Source: Branchiostoma floridae
Lineage: Eukaryota > Chordata > Leptocardii > Amphioxiformes > Branchiostomatidae
Reading direction: 5' to 3'
Length of the DNA stretch: 64,000 nt
Assembly: GCF_000003815.2 (NCBI RefSeq)
Contig: NC_049984.1
Span: 9,107,423 to 9,171,422, forward strand
The translations under genes and the position numbers were made by a program. Numbering within the stretch: the first letter of the stretch is position 1; each line of letters starts with the position of its first letter. Positions 30,701 to 42,859 of this stretch are shown here, piece after piece. Under the pieces are notes generated by a model. The model ran no database searches. It had not been told where the DNA came from and saw only the letters and a program-made list of their open reading frames with translations.

Positions 30701-33700
30701 GAATGGATCAAAGGACTTTCAAACTTGTCACATATGTAGCTGGGAAGGAGAGAAATGTCGACAGATATCAATTATGCAAATGCTGACCTCATTTGCATAA
30801 TTAATGAGAAAATATGAACATGTTGACGGATCATCATGTTTTTTTGTATGTAGGTAGCGTAAGTGAAGACCTACATAATGAGATAACAATTATGCAAATC
30901 AACAGCTAATTTGCATAATTAATGAGGATATTTTATAAATTCACTACATTCCATGATAGGGCTTTAAAACTTGTCACATATGTAGCTGAGAAAGAGAGAA
31001 ATGTCAATACATATTTATCATGCAAATGATGGTCTCATTTGCATAATTAATGAGAAAATATTAACGTGTTGACGGATCGTTATGATTTTCGGCATGTAGA
31101 TATCCTAAATGAAGACTTATATAATGTGATACTTATTATGCAAGTTAACAGCTAATTTGCATAATTGATTAGGAAAAGTTCATAAATCCACTGCATTCCA
31201 TTATAGTACTTTCATCAAAGTTGTCACATATGTAACTGAGAAAGAGGGAAGAGAGTAAGAGGTGTATTTAAAGACTTTGAAAGAGAATAAGTCAAGAATG
31301 GATCAAAGGATCATCATGATTTTTGGTATGCTGATAGCTTAAGTAATGCTTGATACAATTTGATATCAATTAATTGTAAATTGGGATCTAATTTGCATAA
31401 TAAATGCCGAAATTTTATAAACCAACTCCAAGCATTTAATTATAAATAAAATGAAATGAGTAACGCATTTGTCTACAGACATCATTCTACATAATAAACC
31501 TGGTTTATTTGGCAAAGGTATGTTTATAGTATATAGTCAAATAAACATGGCCTTGTTGCATTTCCTCTCCCAAACAGTAGATTCTTTGTTGTAGAAAAGT
31601 AGATGATTTACTGACCTTCTATAAAACTGCAGGTGTGCTGCATTGAATACGTGCCAGGTGATTGCAAGGAGGCTACTTCAGACTTCTACTTTACTTCAAG
31701 TCTAGCTCAGCCAGGGCTCTAGCCAGCGTCCGTTTTCCGTCAATTGGCGGAAATTTGCTGCGTGTGACGGAAAAATTTTAAAACCAATCCGTCAAGGTTC
31801 TGATAAAAGCTCCTTGGTGGAAGCTACAGTCGGCTTGGGGACACCGTCCACGGCTGTAATAGCCACACACTGTTTATTTTGCAATTGTTATGATTGTTGA
31901 CAATGTGTGTCGGTGCCCTTTCGCATACGATAATCTCATTAAAACCAGTTTTTCAAGGTCTCAGTCTCTCTAACTCCTGGAATAGTGTTTTCGCGACAAT
32001 GGGAATTGGCTGACGGAAGAAAATTTCGAGCTGGCTAGAGCCCTGAGCTCACCTGATAAATCTTTTCTGTTGTCAAAGCATTGTCAAGTGTATGATAGTA
32101 TGAGTAATGATTACTGTAGAGAAACAAATCCAAAAAGTGTATTTCTGATACAGGTATTACATGTACCAATTTCATTTTACAAATCTAAACCCAAACGAGA
32201 CTGAATATCTTCTTGTAATTCTCGTGCCCATAGTGCTTCTGTAGGAGGGGTAAAAATGCACTGTTTTGAAGAAATTGTTGTATCATTTAAAGCAAGATGT
32301 TATGGTTATCATTTTGTCATGTACATGCTCTGAGAAGCTACAGACAGCCCACCTGGTAACTGTAATTAGTCTGGTATCGTTGTGTGATAACTGTTGACAA
32401 GGTGTTATCCTTTGTATTGTTCTTTGATGAACTGAAGATGAAAAGAACAACAAAGCCAATAGCAGGTACATGTTATAATTAGTGTCATGCATAGCTGTAG
32501 ACAGTGTCTGGATCTGTGTCTGGGTTTTTGGAATAAAGAAAGCCGGGAATTGGGAGTTGGGACAGTTGGACAGAGACTTGAGTGACAGAGAGAGCAGAGA
32601 GAGGGTCCCGACTGACAGCTCCCGTGCGTGTCTAACGGCATGACTGTGTCCTGTGTGTGCTTTCTTAGTCCTGTAGTTTAAACGTTCCTCGTGCAGCATT
32701 CAAAGAACCTGGGGGCCACAACATCGGCCCCACTTACATTTCTTTTGGGCAAAACAGAAAATTTTTGTTGTACTTAAAAATTTATCCTCATGGCAATAAA
32801 AGTGCTCTTTGTCAAGCCGTGGATGACTGACAGGTACTCCTGTTGAAGAGTCTGAATGTTGGTGTATGGACTTGACAACGTTGGCTTGTTACATTTCCAC
32901 CTGGCCTAGACTTTGAACTTTGCCTTTAGCATGGTTTCCAAACCTATTGTATCTGCCAAGTCTTTTAGTCCAGTCACGCAAATACTGTGAGCAGCTCAAA
33001 ATTCTGGGGGCCAGGCTACTTTACCTGGACTTCACCATTGTAATTCCTTGATCATGTGTCTGCGTTTCAAATATCAGATGTGTTTTTTGCTTGAAGGTGG
33101 GCTACAAGTTGCCTACAACACATGTAAAACAATAGCTTTTCTGTGAAAGAATTCTTTCAACCCTTCCATGTTAACGCTCCCTACCTCATGGAAATGAATT
33201 TCCCCTAAATACTAGGGTATAAAACATATGTTGTAAAAACAAATCTGGATTCTTTGAAAACCTGGGGAATAGACCAAAATTTCTAGGAAGCTTTTAAGGA
33301 TTCTCCATTGTTTACATAATGATTTGTTGGTCATGAGGCATGCTTTTTCCTGGAATTTTTCTCTTGTTACTGGAAGTAGTTCAATGATGTTGTTTACCTG
33401 TGCCTCTTTGTACCTGGCCTTCAGTGATGGGGGGGGGGGGGTGTAGTCAAAATGTTTTTCTGTGTAGCTACTTTTAGACTTAAAGTATCATATACGATTG
33501 TACTGTCACTGTTGTATTTTTAATCAATACCCTGAAACAGAAGATATAACTTAAATTTCAAATTTGGTTCCATCAATATGTAGGACTGAAACTAAGGCAG
33601 ATACAAATTCTCTGCTTGATTTATTTTGTGACTACATTATAACCTCCTTGGATGTACTCTCCAGTTATTTTGTTTTTCATTTCGAAATTGTAGACTTTTT

Positions 33701-34478
33701 TTTTCCAGGATGGTTTCTTAATAATTAGGAGTCCAATATTTCAAACAGCACAATTGCTGATGCAACAGGAAATAATCAAATAACCACCAGGAAAGAAAGT
33801 TTCTGAAGGTCAAGTTCCAATGTGATGGGGGGGGGGGGGGATACCTGGAAAAAAGACTCATTGAAGGCAAGGTCCTGGGAAAAGGAAACAAATTACATGA
33901 TGTCAAATTACATGATGTCATTGATAAGGATTCAATCAATACATGTGATTGACATATTGACGTAGGGACACTTGCAACAGCTAGGATTCATTTCAAGTTT
34001 CAAGATCTTTTAGTTGGCATAGACTGTCCCATTTAAGAAGGTGTAGGGGGAGTGAGTAAAATTTTTACATTTTTTTTTCTGCAACAATTTTTTTCCTGTC
34101 ATCTCAGCAAAACACAAGCTATCAAAATTTCTGGATTTGTAATGAAAGTTTACTTTTTTGAGCTTTTATCAGGTTATGTTGCAGTCTTTATTACTAGTAT
34201 TCAAAGGCCATGTGCGTCACAGCACTTTCTGGTTTCCTCCCATACGTCCAAACTTCTCAGCTTTCCTGTCTGAACTGCTTGAAGAAGGAAACAGATGGTG
34301 TTACAAAATCCTTTGGTAGCAAAATTTTGCTGTCAGCTATGCCGAGTATTGGTCTCTTTCCCAAAGAAAGTGTGTCATGTCGTCTCCTTTTCTGTTACAG
34401 GCTCTGGCAGAGGAAGTAAAACAAATGCACGGCATCCGCATCAACACACAGCCCACACAAGAGAAGGCAGACAGCTGA
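27738..34478 (+). CDS. BOLA3: BolA family member 3, mitochondrial Fe-S cluster maturation factor
   Basis: Small mitochondrial matrix protein that works with GLRX5 and NFU1 to deliver [4Fe-4S] clusters, for example to lipoyl synthase. Exons: 27738-27767, 28427-28544, 28952-29040, 34401-34478. Junctions are GT-AG with matching phases and give 104 residues (human 107). Residues 1-20 are basic and lack acids, as in a mitochondrial presequence (MLRSLSRQLL...). The BolA core follows: DGETRLANILK, then DDISGGCGAMYEV with Cys52, then KRTVMQHRMVNEAL and MHGIRI with His89. These match human Cys59 and His96, the cluster-binding pair. Intron 3 is 5.36 kb, far larger than the rest of the gene, and is filled with repeats. 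Confidence 0.95.
30121..31310. repeat. Two tandem copies of a 593-bp unit rich in ATGCAAAT octamers
   Basis: The sequence from 30121 (GACTTTCAAACTTGTCACAT) restarts nearly unchanged at 30714. Within each copy a smaller module repeats: AATTATGCAAAT, a spacer, then ATTTGCATAATTAATGAG. I count about sixteen ATGCAAAT/ATTTGCAT octamers between 30050 and 31395. Flanking sequence from about 29640 carries related GTTGACGGATCRTCATG blocks, so the whole is one repeat family. Confidence 0.85.
31712..32045. mobile_element. hAT-like MITE with 8-bp target duplication
   Basis: Perfect 16-bp inverted termini CAGGGCTCTAGCCAGC. Flanks AGCTCAGC (31704-31711) and AGCTCACC (32046-32053) match at 7 of 8 positions, the duplication size of hAT transposases. 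At 334 bp with no transposase frame it is non-autonomous. Confidence 0.85.
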
Positions 34479-34601
34479 CCATGACCATGGTGGATTGAAC
34501 TATTGCAGAAATTTGTACTGTGTCATTATAAATCCCATGCTTCAGTATAGATTTACACAAAATGCGTCCCTCGTTTGTGAATGTTACACCACACTGAATA
34601 G

Positions 34602-34607
34602 AATAAA
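34602..34607 (+). terminator. BOLA3: Poly(A) signal AATAAA of BOLA3
   Basis: Canonical hexamer about 125 bases after the BOLA3 stop, giving a short 3' UTR typical of a small housekeeping gene. Confidence 0.65.
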
Positions 34608-34619
34608 GATTGAGAAACT

Positions 34620-37350
34620 CTTATTTTCTCTCTCCAAGTGGAGCAGAATCTGACATAGGAACCCAACTGAAATGGTTCGCACACAGCGAGGTATTGAGCA
34701 ACAGTTGCTTCATGGAAGAAAGCATTAGGTCGCATTAATTCCAAGTTAGTTGTCACTGAAATGGTGTGAAGTTATGCCCTGTGTGACTTTGCATGTGGGT
34801 AAGTCACATGCTTGAGAGCAGAAGAACTGTGTGAGCTGTAGCCGTAATATGGTCTGTCGTTACAGGGAATGAACAATGTAAACATGTATTGTTCCTATTG
34901 TTCAAATGGCACAGAGACTGTCTTTCCTTGAATTTTGATTCTTTTTAACAAAAATGAAAAGGTACATGGAGGTGATGTTTATCAAGTTTAATGTTGACAA
35001 GACATTTCCTCTTGTAAATTTTGAACTTAAAAACATGTATGGAATGTATTTATTGAATTGTTTCTTAGTTACAAGGTTTTTCCTAAGATGTGCAGAAGTT
35101 CTCAATTAAAAAAATTCTGCTGCAGGCCTGGGTTCCACTGTCAATCAATTTTGGCTGTTGAGTATGAGAGGTATGAACCCCTAGGGACCAAAAAAGTTGT
35201 TGCTGGTTGGGTAAGACAGTTGCTTGGGGGAGGACCTTAACTACCTAAAATTGGACAGATTCAATGATTGTTTCATAACTTTCAATGTGGTTAGTGACTG
35301 CCAGTGGTTACCTGCCTCAGGTTTGACTGTACTATGGCTGTATTGTATCCCACTGAATACATAGGTCCTAGATATCAAGAGGACTTGAAAAGTCTAGAGA
35401 GTATTCTTAAGTTATGCCCATGGCTTTCCTATATATAAACCCAGCAGTTTGTTCTGACATCTGATACCTTAGAGGAAGTAAACCAAGGTCTTTTCCTCGT
35501 GCTGGCCTGTGAAACAAACAAGCTATTCACTGTTTGGCGTAAACAAACATAGTCGGCACCATTGTCGACTCCGGCACAAGTACGCCACTATAGAGTCAAA
35601 CTGTCATCTGTTATTTCTCTCTAGTTGTTTTATGAATGATAAATTTGGGCTAATTCACCCGTCATCATTTCAGTTTCTTCATGTAACAAACGTGTCCTGA
35701 TACCCATGTCTTTCCTAAGATGCAGTTAATGCAAAATGTCAGAAACATGTAATTAATCTATAGCAGGATCAAATTCATCAATGTGATAATAATTTTCATA
35801 GGCGTCACCCTTTACGGTTCTACACAGATCTTGTTTGTTCCTATCCCTTGATGTATGCATCCTTACTTCCTGAACTCTAATCCAAATGTCATCAGTAACG
35901 TCATGAACCTAAACATTTAAACGGTGCTCATGGAAACTTAGCCTTACCGTTTACACAATAACAAGAGATAGAGTATCTGTCTGTTTACACAAAACGGTTG
36001 AAGAGATATTTTAGCTCAGTTGGCCATGACCAAGTCACGAAACAATTTTAGGAAGAGGAACTCAGAAATCAGCAAACAGGATATAGTATCAAGGGGCCTT
36101 ATGTCTAATCATTCAGTATTAAAGTTTCTGCTTATCTGTAATATTAAAAGCTATTGCTCTTTATTGTCACATTTTCCTGTTACGTTTGTACAGATGGTCT
36201 ATTAAAAGAAGATTGTGATTTTAACGTTACTGAGAAAACTACATCATGACTGTTTCCCAAGGAGTTAATGTTTCCACCTTGTGTAACAGGCATGAGCCTC
36301 AGGCAAAAATGTACTGTTGACGGCAGGTAAAGGTCATCCGTGACATGGGTAGATCATTGTCATGTCTACAGATGTATTATAGGGCTAGCTATAACAGGGG
36401 AGGCATATCCAGTCAATTATACTCTAACGTGCATGAAAAGGCTTATTCCTCATGCTGCTTACTGGGTCTGATAATGCGCATTTAAGACGGAAGTTAGTTT
36501 CTAAAACAGGTGCAAGTTGTCTGAAGAAGAAAATAATGTCGACCCGTTGGACAGATAAAACAGACCGTGCAAATCTAAAACCTTTCAAGATGTCAATTTC
36601 AACCGGTCACATTTGTCTTTTATAAGCCTCCTGAATTTCTAAAGCACTTAAAACGGACGTTGAAAATATCGGAATTCAACCAAAGGGAACTTCATTACGG
36701 TGAACTCCGCAAAAGGGGAAAGTAAAAAGGAGAACCCAAAGTTGGAACAACACGCTTTGGTTTCGTACAGACGTGTTTTACGTGTTTGGTACGATCATAT
36801 ACAGGCGAAAGTCAGACGGCGGAACACTTCCTCATTGTGGTTTTGTTTAAAGGTTGTTTGAAGGTAAACAGTCATGATATTTATACCTGCCGCCAGCCGC
36901 GCGCCAGCATAGACCTTCAGTCTGAACCTACGTGACGACATCCGTGTATTAAATAGAGTACAAGAACAGACGAGAAATTTCAGCAGATCTTCCTGTCCTT
37001 TGACAGTTGTCTTTTACTTTTTGCTTAAAGTTAATCTTAAAGTTCAGCCCCAAGGAACAACCATCCATTCACTTCATACAACCGCGCCAACCGCCTCATT
37101 TGCATATAGGGACTTCCCCGTTCTGCCTTTGACAAGCGCTATTCGTTTCCTTGTGTTAGGTGACACATTAACTACCTGGAAAAACCCCTTACACTGCGAA
37201 CACTTTCCATTAGTAAGTTCGCGCTACTGCCATAGCTCTTCACGTGCATTTCATGTGTTTTGGGAAAGATATGCATGCACGTGTTTCTCCAAGGGACCTC
37301 GGAAAGACATTTCGTCGGGAGTACACAGTGCGTCAGGCGGACGACGCGGC
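34620..37350. other. Intergenic stretch between BOLA3 and the TLC-domain gene
   Basis: No supported gene. The last 350 bases, before the ATG at 37351, are open in frame with the TLC protein but contain no earlier ATG, so they are read as 5' UTR and promoter. The 36880-36950 part is GC-richer (GCCGCCAGCCGCGCGCC) and may contain the transcription start. Confidence 0.45.
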
Positions 37351-40300
37351 ATGGCTTGGTCCGACACAGCGGCCAGCTACGTCCTGCTGGTGGCCTCGCT
37401 GACAGTGAACGTGTCTGCGGCCTGCTTCTTCCTACTTCCCCCTGGTGTAGCGGCAGTTCTTAGGCGGGTTTCTCGGCGGTTCCCGTCGTCTTGGCCGTGT
37501 CAGGTTCTGAACATGCATGAGGACCACCCGTGGACACTTGGAAAATAGTAAGTTTTGTCTTGTAACAATTCAAACTTTACTTGATGATACAAACTTTAAC
37601 AAAGATAAAATAGTAACTCAATATCGTGCCACCTCGGGCAACTGAAGCGATGTTTATCTCATTCAATGTTTGTATTTATAACTTCATTTTCCTTACGCCT
37701 GAAGATGTCTTTCACATTCTAATTTCTAACAGGTAGTCGAAATTACAGTGCACTGGCGTAGATAATCTGTTATCATGTTGTTATAATCAAGTTGTCAATA
37801 TCAAGTTGTAATAATAATTAAGCCTTTTCTGACTTCCTGAATGGAAAGCCCTTATACAAAGATACTGTTCACATCCAAGACCAATATGCACGTGATGCAA
37901 ACTTTGAAATGACGTTACTTTCAAAAGAACCAGTGGTGAGGGAGTAAAAGTACCCACGGGGGCAGACCCATGATCATCAATAAGTGAAACGCGGAAGTAA
38001 TTATATCTAAGCAGGGGGTAAAGTGCTATCACAATGAAACATCCATCCATCCATCAGTCTCATAGCTTTACTTAGCCGTAGGGTCACAGTAGGACGTTCT
38101 GCAAAAGGTTTCCATCCCTAGCGGTCCTCCGTCAGCTGGTCATCAGCCGGCCTGTTGTCCGTCCCAACGACTTGGTGGGGACGCCCCCGCGGGTTAACGC
38201 CCTCCAGAATACATACTACCAAATACATGAATATAAAATCTACATTATGCGCACTAGTGAGATCATGATTTTAGATTTAGATATTGACGGATATTGCGAT
38301 ATCTTGTAAGTGTAACTTCTGAAAAGTTAGCCGGCGTTCCCTAATTCATGAGCAGTATTGCTTACACCTGGGTTGACGTAATCAGGAAACGGGATAGTAG
38401 CGTGCCACGACCCAGAATGTGTGCGGCATTGTGTTGGTATACGTTCCTGGACTAGTACATACACTCCAGTAAATAATGACAAAACTTAGTATCATAAAAG
38501 GACTTGTTACCATCCTTGTTGCTATTCAAGTAGCAGAATATGTACATGTGTATTGTAAACAGAAATTCGGTTTGCGTGTGACACCATGATTCTGCGTAGT
38601 TTACTATTGAACTCACACGTAGGGCGGTGTTGTTTACCATTGTTAGGAAAGTCACACAAGATAAGAACTGAGCCACAGGCAAAGGTCTATGAACCGGTTT
38701 AAGGTCCGAACTTTGACATCCCGTTTCACTACCTGCATATTTGAGAATATTTGGACTGCTTGGCAACGTCGGTAAGGTGCAGAAGTCGACCCTGCTTTCA
38801 TGAGAGAACTTTGGTGAAAGTCTACATTTCGTATCAAACAAAATACAATTGTTTTTGTGGTATTTGACATTACGACCCAGATTCTTATAACCAATACATG
38901 TAACGTTTACTGTCTTGACCCTGAAGGCTACAAAATGGAAAGAAGGGAGGATAGATAGATAGATAGACGAGAGTACGAAAGAAAGAAGGAAGAAATGAAA
39001 AGAGATCTAGAAGGGAGAAAGAAAAACGATCGAGAAGACCTTGACGAGAATAGACATCTGTACCGAGTTCCGATTCCCACTCTCACACAAAGGAACCTGG
39101 ACCAACGCCAGCCTGAAGGAGGTAGTAGGTATGGGAGGTCTCATTTTACTTCCCCGTGCGTGCGGCGGCTGCCATGACAACCAGTGGGAAATACGTCACC
39201 TTTATAAGGGTCAAGTTCATTCGGCAAGCTGGGTGANNNNNNNNNNNNNNNNNNNNNNNNNNNNNNNNNNNNNNNNNNNNNNNNNNNNNNNNNNNNNNNN
39301 NNNNNNNNNNNNNNNNNNNNNNNNNNNNNNNNNNNNAAGTTCTGTGGTTCGAAGGCAAGAACCATGTCATGTCGGGCACATACGAGACGGCTTGGCTGAC
39401 AACGTTGTATGTAAAGAGACATTCCAATCCGATGGTATCCACACAAGATTCCATGCATTTTTTGCTGCAACACAGTGATGTCATGTAAGATAGTGTGGTT
39501 TGTATTAAAATTTGGATTGCCATGATGCACGTGAGCGCCTATACTGTGTGTAATATGCCGAGCACGTTCCAGGAAGTTTTACAGCCCGTTGCCCTCGAGC
39601 AAGAAGAATGTCGGTCTGGATTGTTTGTCTGGACCAATAGCAAACTTGATACGTTGAGTCAGTCACTTTTTCTCATAGACTGGTTACCATCCGTAGTAAT
39701 CGCTGGCTCAGCCGGTTCACTTGTTTTCCGTGTTTAGCAAGCGAAATGATTGAGGCAGCGGTTACTACGGATAGTGTCAATTTTTGTACAAGCACGTAGG
39801 GTAAAAATTATTTTTGTGGCAGTTGGAGATGTGGTCATGAAGCTGTACATGTAAATGTCACATTGCATGTAAGTACTGTTACTTGTAAATAAAGCTCTTA
39901 AAAATGCCGAGCGCGTTCCAGGAAATTTTACAGCCCGTTGCCCTCGAGCAAGAAGAATGTCGGTCTGCATTGTTTGTCTGGACCAATAGCAAACTTGATA
40001 CGTTGAGTCAGTCACTTTTTCTCATAGACTGGTTACCATCCGTAGTAATCGCTGGCTCAGCCGGTTCACTTGTTTTCCGTGTTTAGCAAGCGAATTGATT
40101 GAGGCAGCAGTTACTACGGATACTGTCAATTTTTTGTACAAGCACGTAGGGTAAAAAGTATGTAAATGTAAATGTCACATACTAGATCTATGTAATTACT
40201 GTTATTTGTCAATAAAGCTTTAAAAAATGCCGAACACGTTCCAGGAAATTTTACAGCCCGTTACCCTCGAGCAAGAAGAATGTCGGTCTGAATTGTTTGC

Positions 40301-41836
40301 CTGGACCAATAGCAAATTTGAGACGTTGAGTCAGCCACTTTTATCAAAACCATCCGTAGTACTTACGTGTAACCGCTGGCTCAGTCGTTTCACTTGCTTT
40401 CCGTGTTTAGCAAGCAAAACCAGCGGTTACTACTGATCGGCAACATTTCTTACCAATGAATTAGCAATCGATATAGCCTGCTAACTTCGGAACAGCATAT
40501 AACCCCTTAACGTTACACATATAGTCGTCTAAACTTTTTAATATAAAACTTGTTAATAGAATCATGTCACGCTTTTTTTGTCTAGCACATTCCTATTAAA
40601 CTACAGGACTATGAAATCAGTATCCTTTACTACGAGTTTAAAACAAATGTTTGTTGTGTTCACAGTCTGGTAGACCAGTTATCGAGCTGTGTGCTGTGCC
40701 TGTGGGCGGTGTGTGCTCTGGCGACCACCGACGTGTTCCAACGACCGTTCCGCGGCGGCTTCTCCGCCAACGTCGCCGCCGTCTTCGCGGCAAACATCGG
40801 ACATTACGTCTACAAATGCTTCCAGGACTTCCACCTGCGTGACAACCTGCCGAATTTCCGCATCAACTTTCTCCATCACGCCGTGACAGTCCTCGTGTAC
40901 ATCGTCTTCTCCCTGTATCAACAAAGCGGACTGTTTGGTCTACTCGGCGTCCTATTCGAGGGAACAGTCATATTCTACGAGACTTCCAAACTAATGCAGA
41001 CGTTGGACGTGGAAAGGCACTCCGTCGTGTATGGTGTAAACATTGTCATTGGATCAGTTATGACACTCGTCTTGAGAGGAGTCGTGCCCATTGTATTTTT
41101 CGTTCTTGCTTTCCGGGTAGCCTCGCCTTTTGAAATGGACTACTTGCCACTGGCTTTTTATTTCCTGAGTGTAATTTTCTTTGCCATCATCAACATATGG
41201 CTGTTGAGGGCGAGTGTGTACTCAGTGAGAAGATTCTTTGTGAAAAGAAAGCTGCATATTTATGCTCAGGCACTCCAGCCACGGTCGTCTGTGATAGTGA
41301 GCAACAGCAGCTCACGATCTTCTAGCCCGGCTTCTTCCCTGCGGTCAACCCAAGGCTTACTAACTCTCGAGGAAGGTTTGTCTCCACCGGCTTCTGTCCG
41401 GAACACCCTGACGAAGAAGAACGACTTCGCTCGGCTGACTCCGGTCGCAAACGCGAACATCAACGCGAATGTCGGCGACGACCCACGCTATCAGAAGTTC
41501 GTGAACACCATGACAGATGGCGCTAAGGACATCACCCGAGTTCTAATGATGGAGACTTTATACATGTCCCGATCTATAAACACTGGTGAAAGAGTCCAGT
41601 ACAAGAGACCTGTAAATACAGTCAGTCGGGCAATGCCAATCGCTACATCACATCGGCCACACGTACAACCCCGAAAAACTACTGGTATGTCCCGGGGCGG
41701 CCCAAGCACCAACGCGGGTGAGGCTACCGCCCGCCCGGCCCCCCAACACGACACATGGCCCGTAACCCGATTCCTGCTCATATACTTTCAACCAACATTC
41801 CCTCACAGGCGCCTTCAAAAACACATGTTGCGGTGA
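37351..41836 (+). CDS. TLC-domain (TRAM/LAG1/CLN8) membrane protein, two exons
   Basis: Polytopic ER or plasma-membrane protein of the TLCD type, a family linked to membrane lipid composition. Exons 37351-37547 and 40666-41836 join in phase 2 (AAA TA then T CTG GTA) to give 455 residues. Transmembrane stretches include about 10-38, 71-86, 133-150, 155-175 and two in 190-255. The TLC signature HHAVT is at 136-140, followed by GLLGVLFEGTVIFYETSK. From about 275 the tail is basic and serine-rich (SNSSSRSSSPASSLRS), likely cytosolic. The start is the first ATG in an otherwise open frame. The exact TLCD subfamily is not clear; it is not a ceramide synthase by length or by the absence of a homeobox. 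The last about 50 residues are uncertain: a good intron acceptor lies at 41808 inside the frame, and another frame stays open to 41976. Confidence 0.8.
37548..40665 (+). other. Intron of the TLC-domain gene with assembly gap
   Basis: Holds a block at about 38085-38205 whose minus-strand translation (GRPHQVVGTDNRPADDQL then TEDR, stop, GWKPF) resembles the end of a decayed LINE protein. It also holds a GATA microsatellite at about 38950, a 100-N gap at 39237-39336 and the triple tandem repeat 39555-40440. No exon could be supported inside it. Confidence 0.6.
39555..40440 (+). repeat. Three tandem copies of a 320-350-bp unit
   Basis: Copies start with ATGCCGA at 39555, 39904 and 40227 (spacing 349 and 323). 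Each carries a 60-69-codon open frame beginning MPSTFQE or similar, a stem formed by CCGTAGTAATCGCTG and CAGCGGTTACTACGG, and, in copies 1 and 2, an AATAAAGC followed by an A-rich stretch that runs straight into the next ATG. Between copies 1 and 2 all three differences I see in the frame are non-synonymous (T/A, V/I, G/A), so the frame is not obviously constrained. Copy 3 is frameshifted late. Probably a retroposed or hairpin-bearing non-coding unit. Confidence 0.75.
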
Positions 41837-42539
41837 GCTTTCCGCCTGTTGACAGCTCTATAGAGATGTCTCAACCCGTGACAAGAGTCCTGCGGAAGGT
41901 GAAAAGTGAGTCGTTTATAGCCAGACAGCAAGTAATGACGCCACCAAGACGTCACCGGTCACGATATAGCTGGTGAAAAACAATGTGTTTTCCTTACACC
42001 TAGGACCTATGGTTATAAGTCATGGACAGGAAATTAACGCGTACATTACTAGATAATACCTTAGACATAACCTCTCAACCTAAGAATTGCACCAACCTTC
42101 CTTGAAATAGAGGTATTAAAAAGAAATACCAGCTCACCTTTTTTTTTCAAATTATGGAAAACGAAGTACGGCAACTCGATACGAGTAAGATTTTTTTACG
42201 ATGGACCATGGATGAAATTCACAATTGAGAAATGTATTTTTGTGGATGATTGATTGTATAGTTATTTGATTTTTATTTTGTACCGATGTATCGCTACCGA
42301 CTGCCGTACACAGAAGTAGTTTTTGTAGGGCTTGACTTGAAGTTGTCACTGTCATGACCATAACTCTTCGTCATTCTGTCTGAAGAATCAAATCTTTTTT
42401 TTTTAACCAAGTATCATTCAGGACAACAAAATAGTTCACACCGCAAACATGTGGCCAAACATTAGGAAACATAAAACGCCCTGTAACATGGTTCATGTTA
42501 ATGTTACTTTATTGTTAACTGTGATATTGTTGTTCTAAC

Positions 42540-42545
42540 AATAAA
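42540..42545 (+). terminator. Poly(A) signal AATAAA of the TLC-domain gene
   Basis: Canonical hexamer about 700 bases after the stop at 41836. It lies before the minisatellite and before the convergent MATH-repeat gene. Confidence 0.5.
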
Positions 42546-42859
42546 CATATAGTGAGTTGACCGTGTCTCTAAGTGTTGTTCAGGTTATTGTCGTTGAATG
42601 TGTAGTACTTTGTGAACAGTTAGCATATTTGTTCCTCTGTATAAACTAGAACATGTTATTTAAAAGTCCATTGAAATAACAGTATTCATTATCACTTATT
42701 AGAAAAGGAATTTGACATAGGTAAAAGTTGGCTGGGGAAAAAGTAGTTTCCTCACCTACAAAGTATACACTCCAGAAAACACACCTGTCCTTGATGAATA
42801 TCACTATTCACACATACACACAGGTGCACATACACACATGAGCCTAGTACTGAACACCT

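Larger units (their letters stand above)
29041..34400 (+). other. BOLA3: BOLA3 intron 3, 5.36 kb, built largely of repeats
   Basis: Contains a hairpin at about 29430-29505 (arms around GCCAAAAAGTAGTTACTCAA), a retroelement-like stretch from about 29640, the 593-bp duplication 30121-31310, the hAT MITE 31712-32045 and two runs of 13-14 G at about 33428 and 33827. A 138-codon open frame on the minus strand at 32283-32699 has no supporting signal. Confidence 0.7.

Noticed and set aside
32283-32699. 138-codon minus-strand frame in the BOLA3 intron
   Set aside because: Low-complexity Ser/Leu/Thr composition, no splice partner and no recognisable domain.
33428-33840. Two runs of 13-14 G as possible quadruplex switches
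   Set aside because: Single homopolymer runs are common slippage products and are error-prone in assembly; nothing else supports a role.
37000-37350. Open frame upstream of and in frame with the TLC protein
   Set aside because: It has no ATG before 37351; taken as untranslated leader and promoter.
39904-40086. Small gene encoding a 60-residue protein in each tandem repeat copy
   Set aside because: The differences seen between copies 1 and 2 are all amino-acid changing, and copy 3 is frameshifted, so coding selection is not supported.
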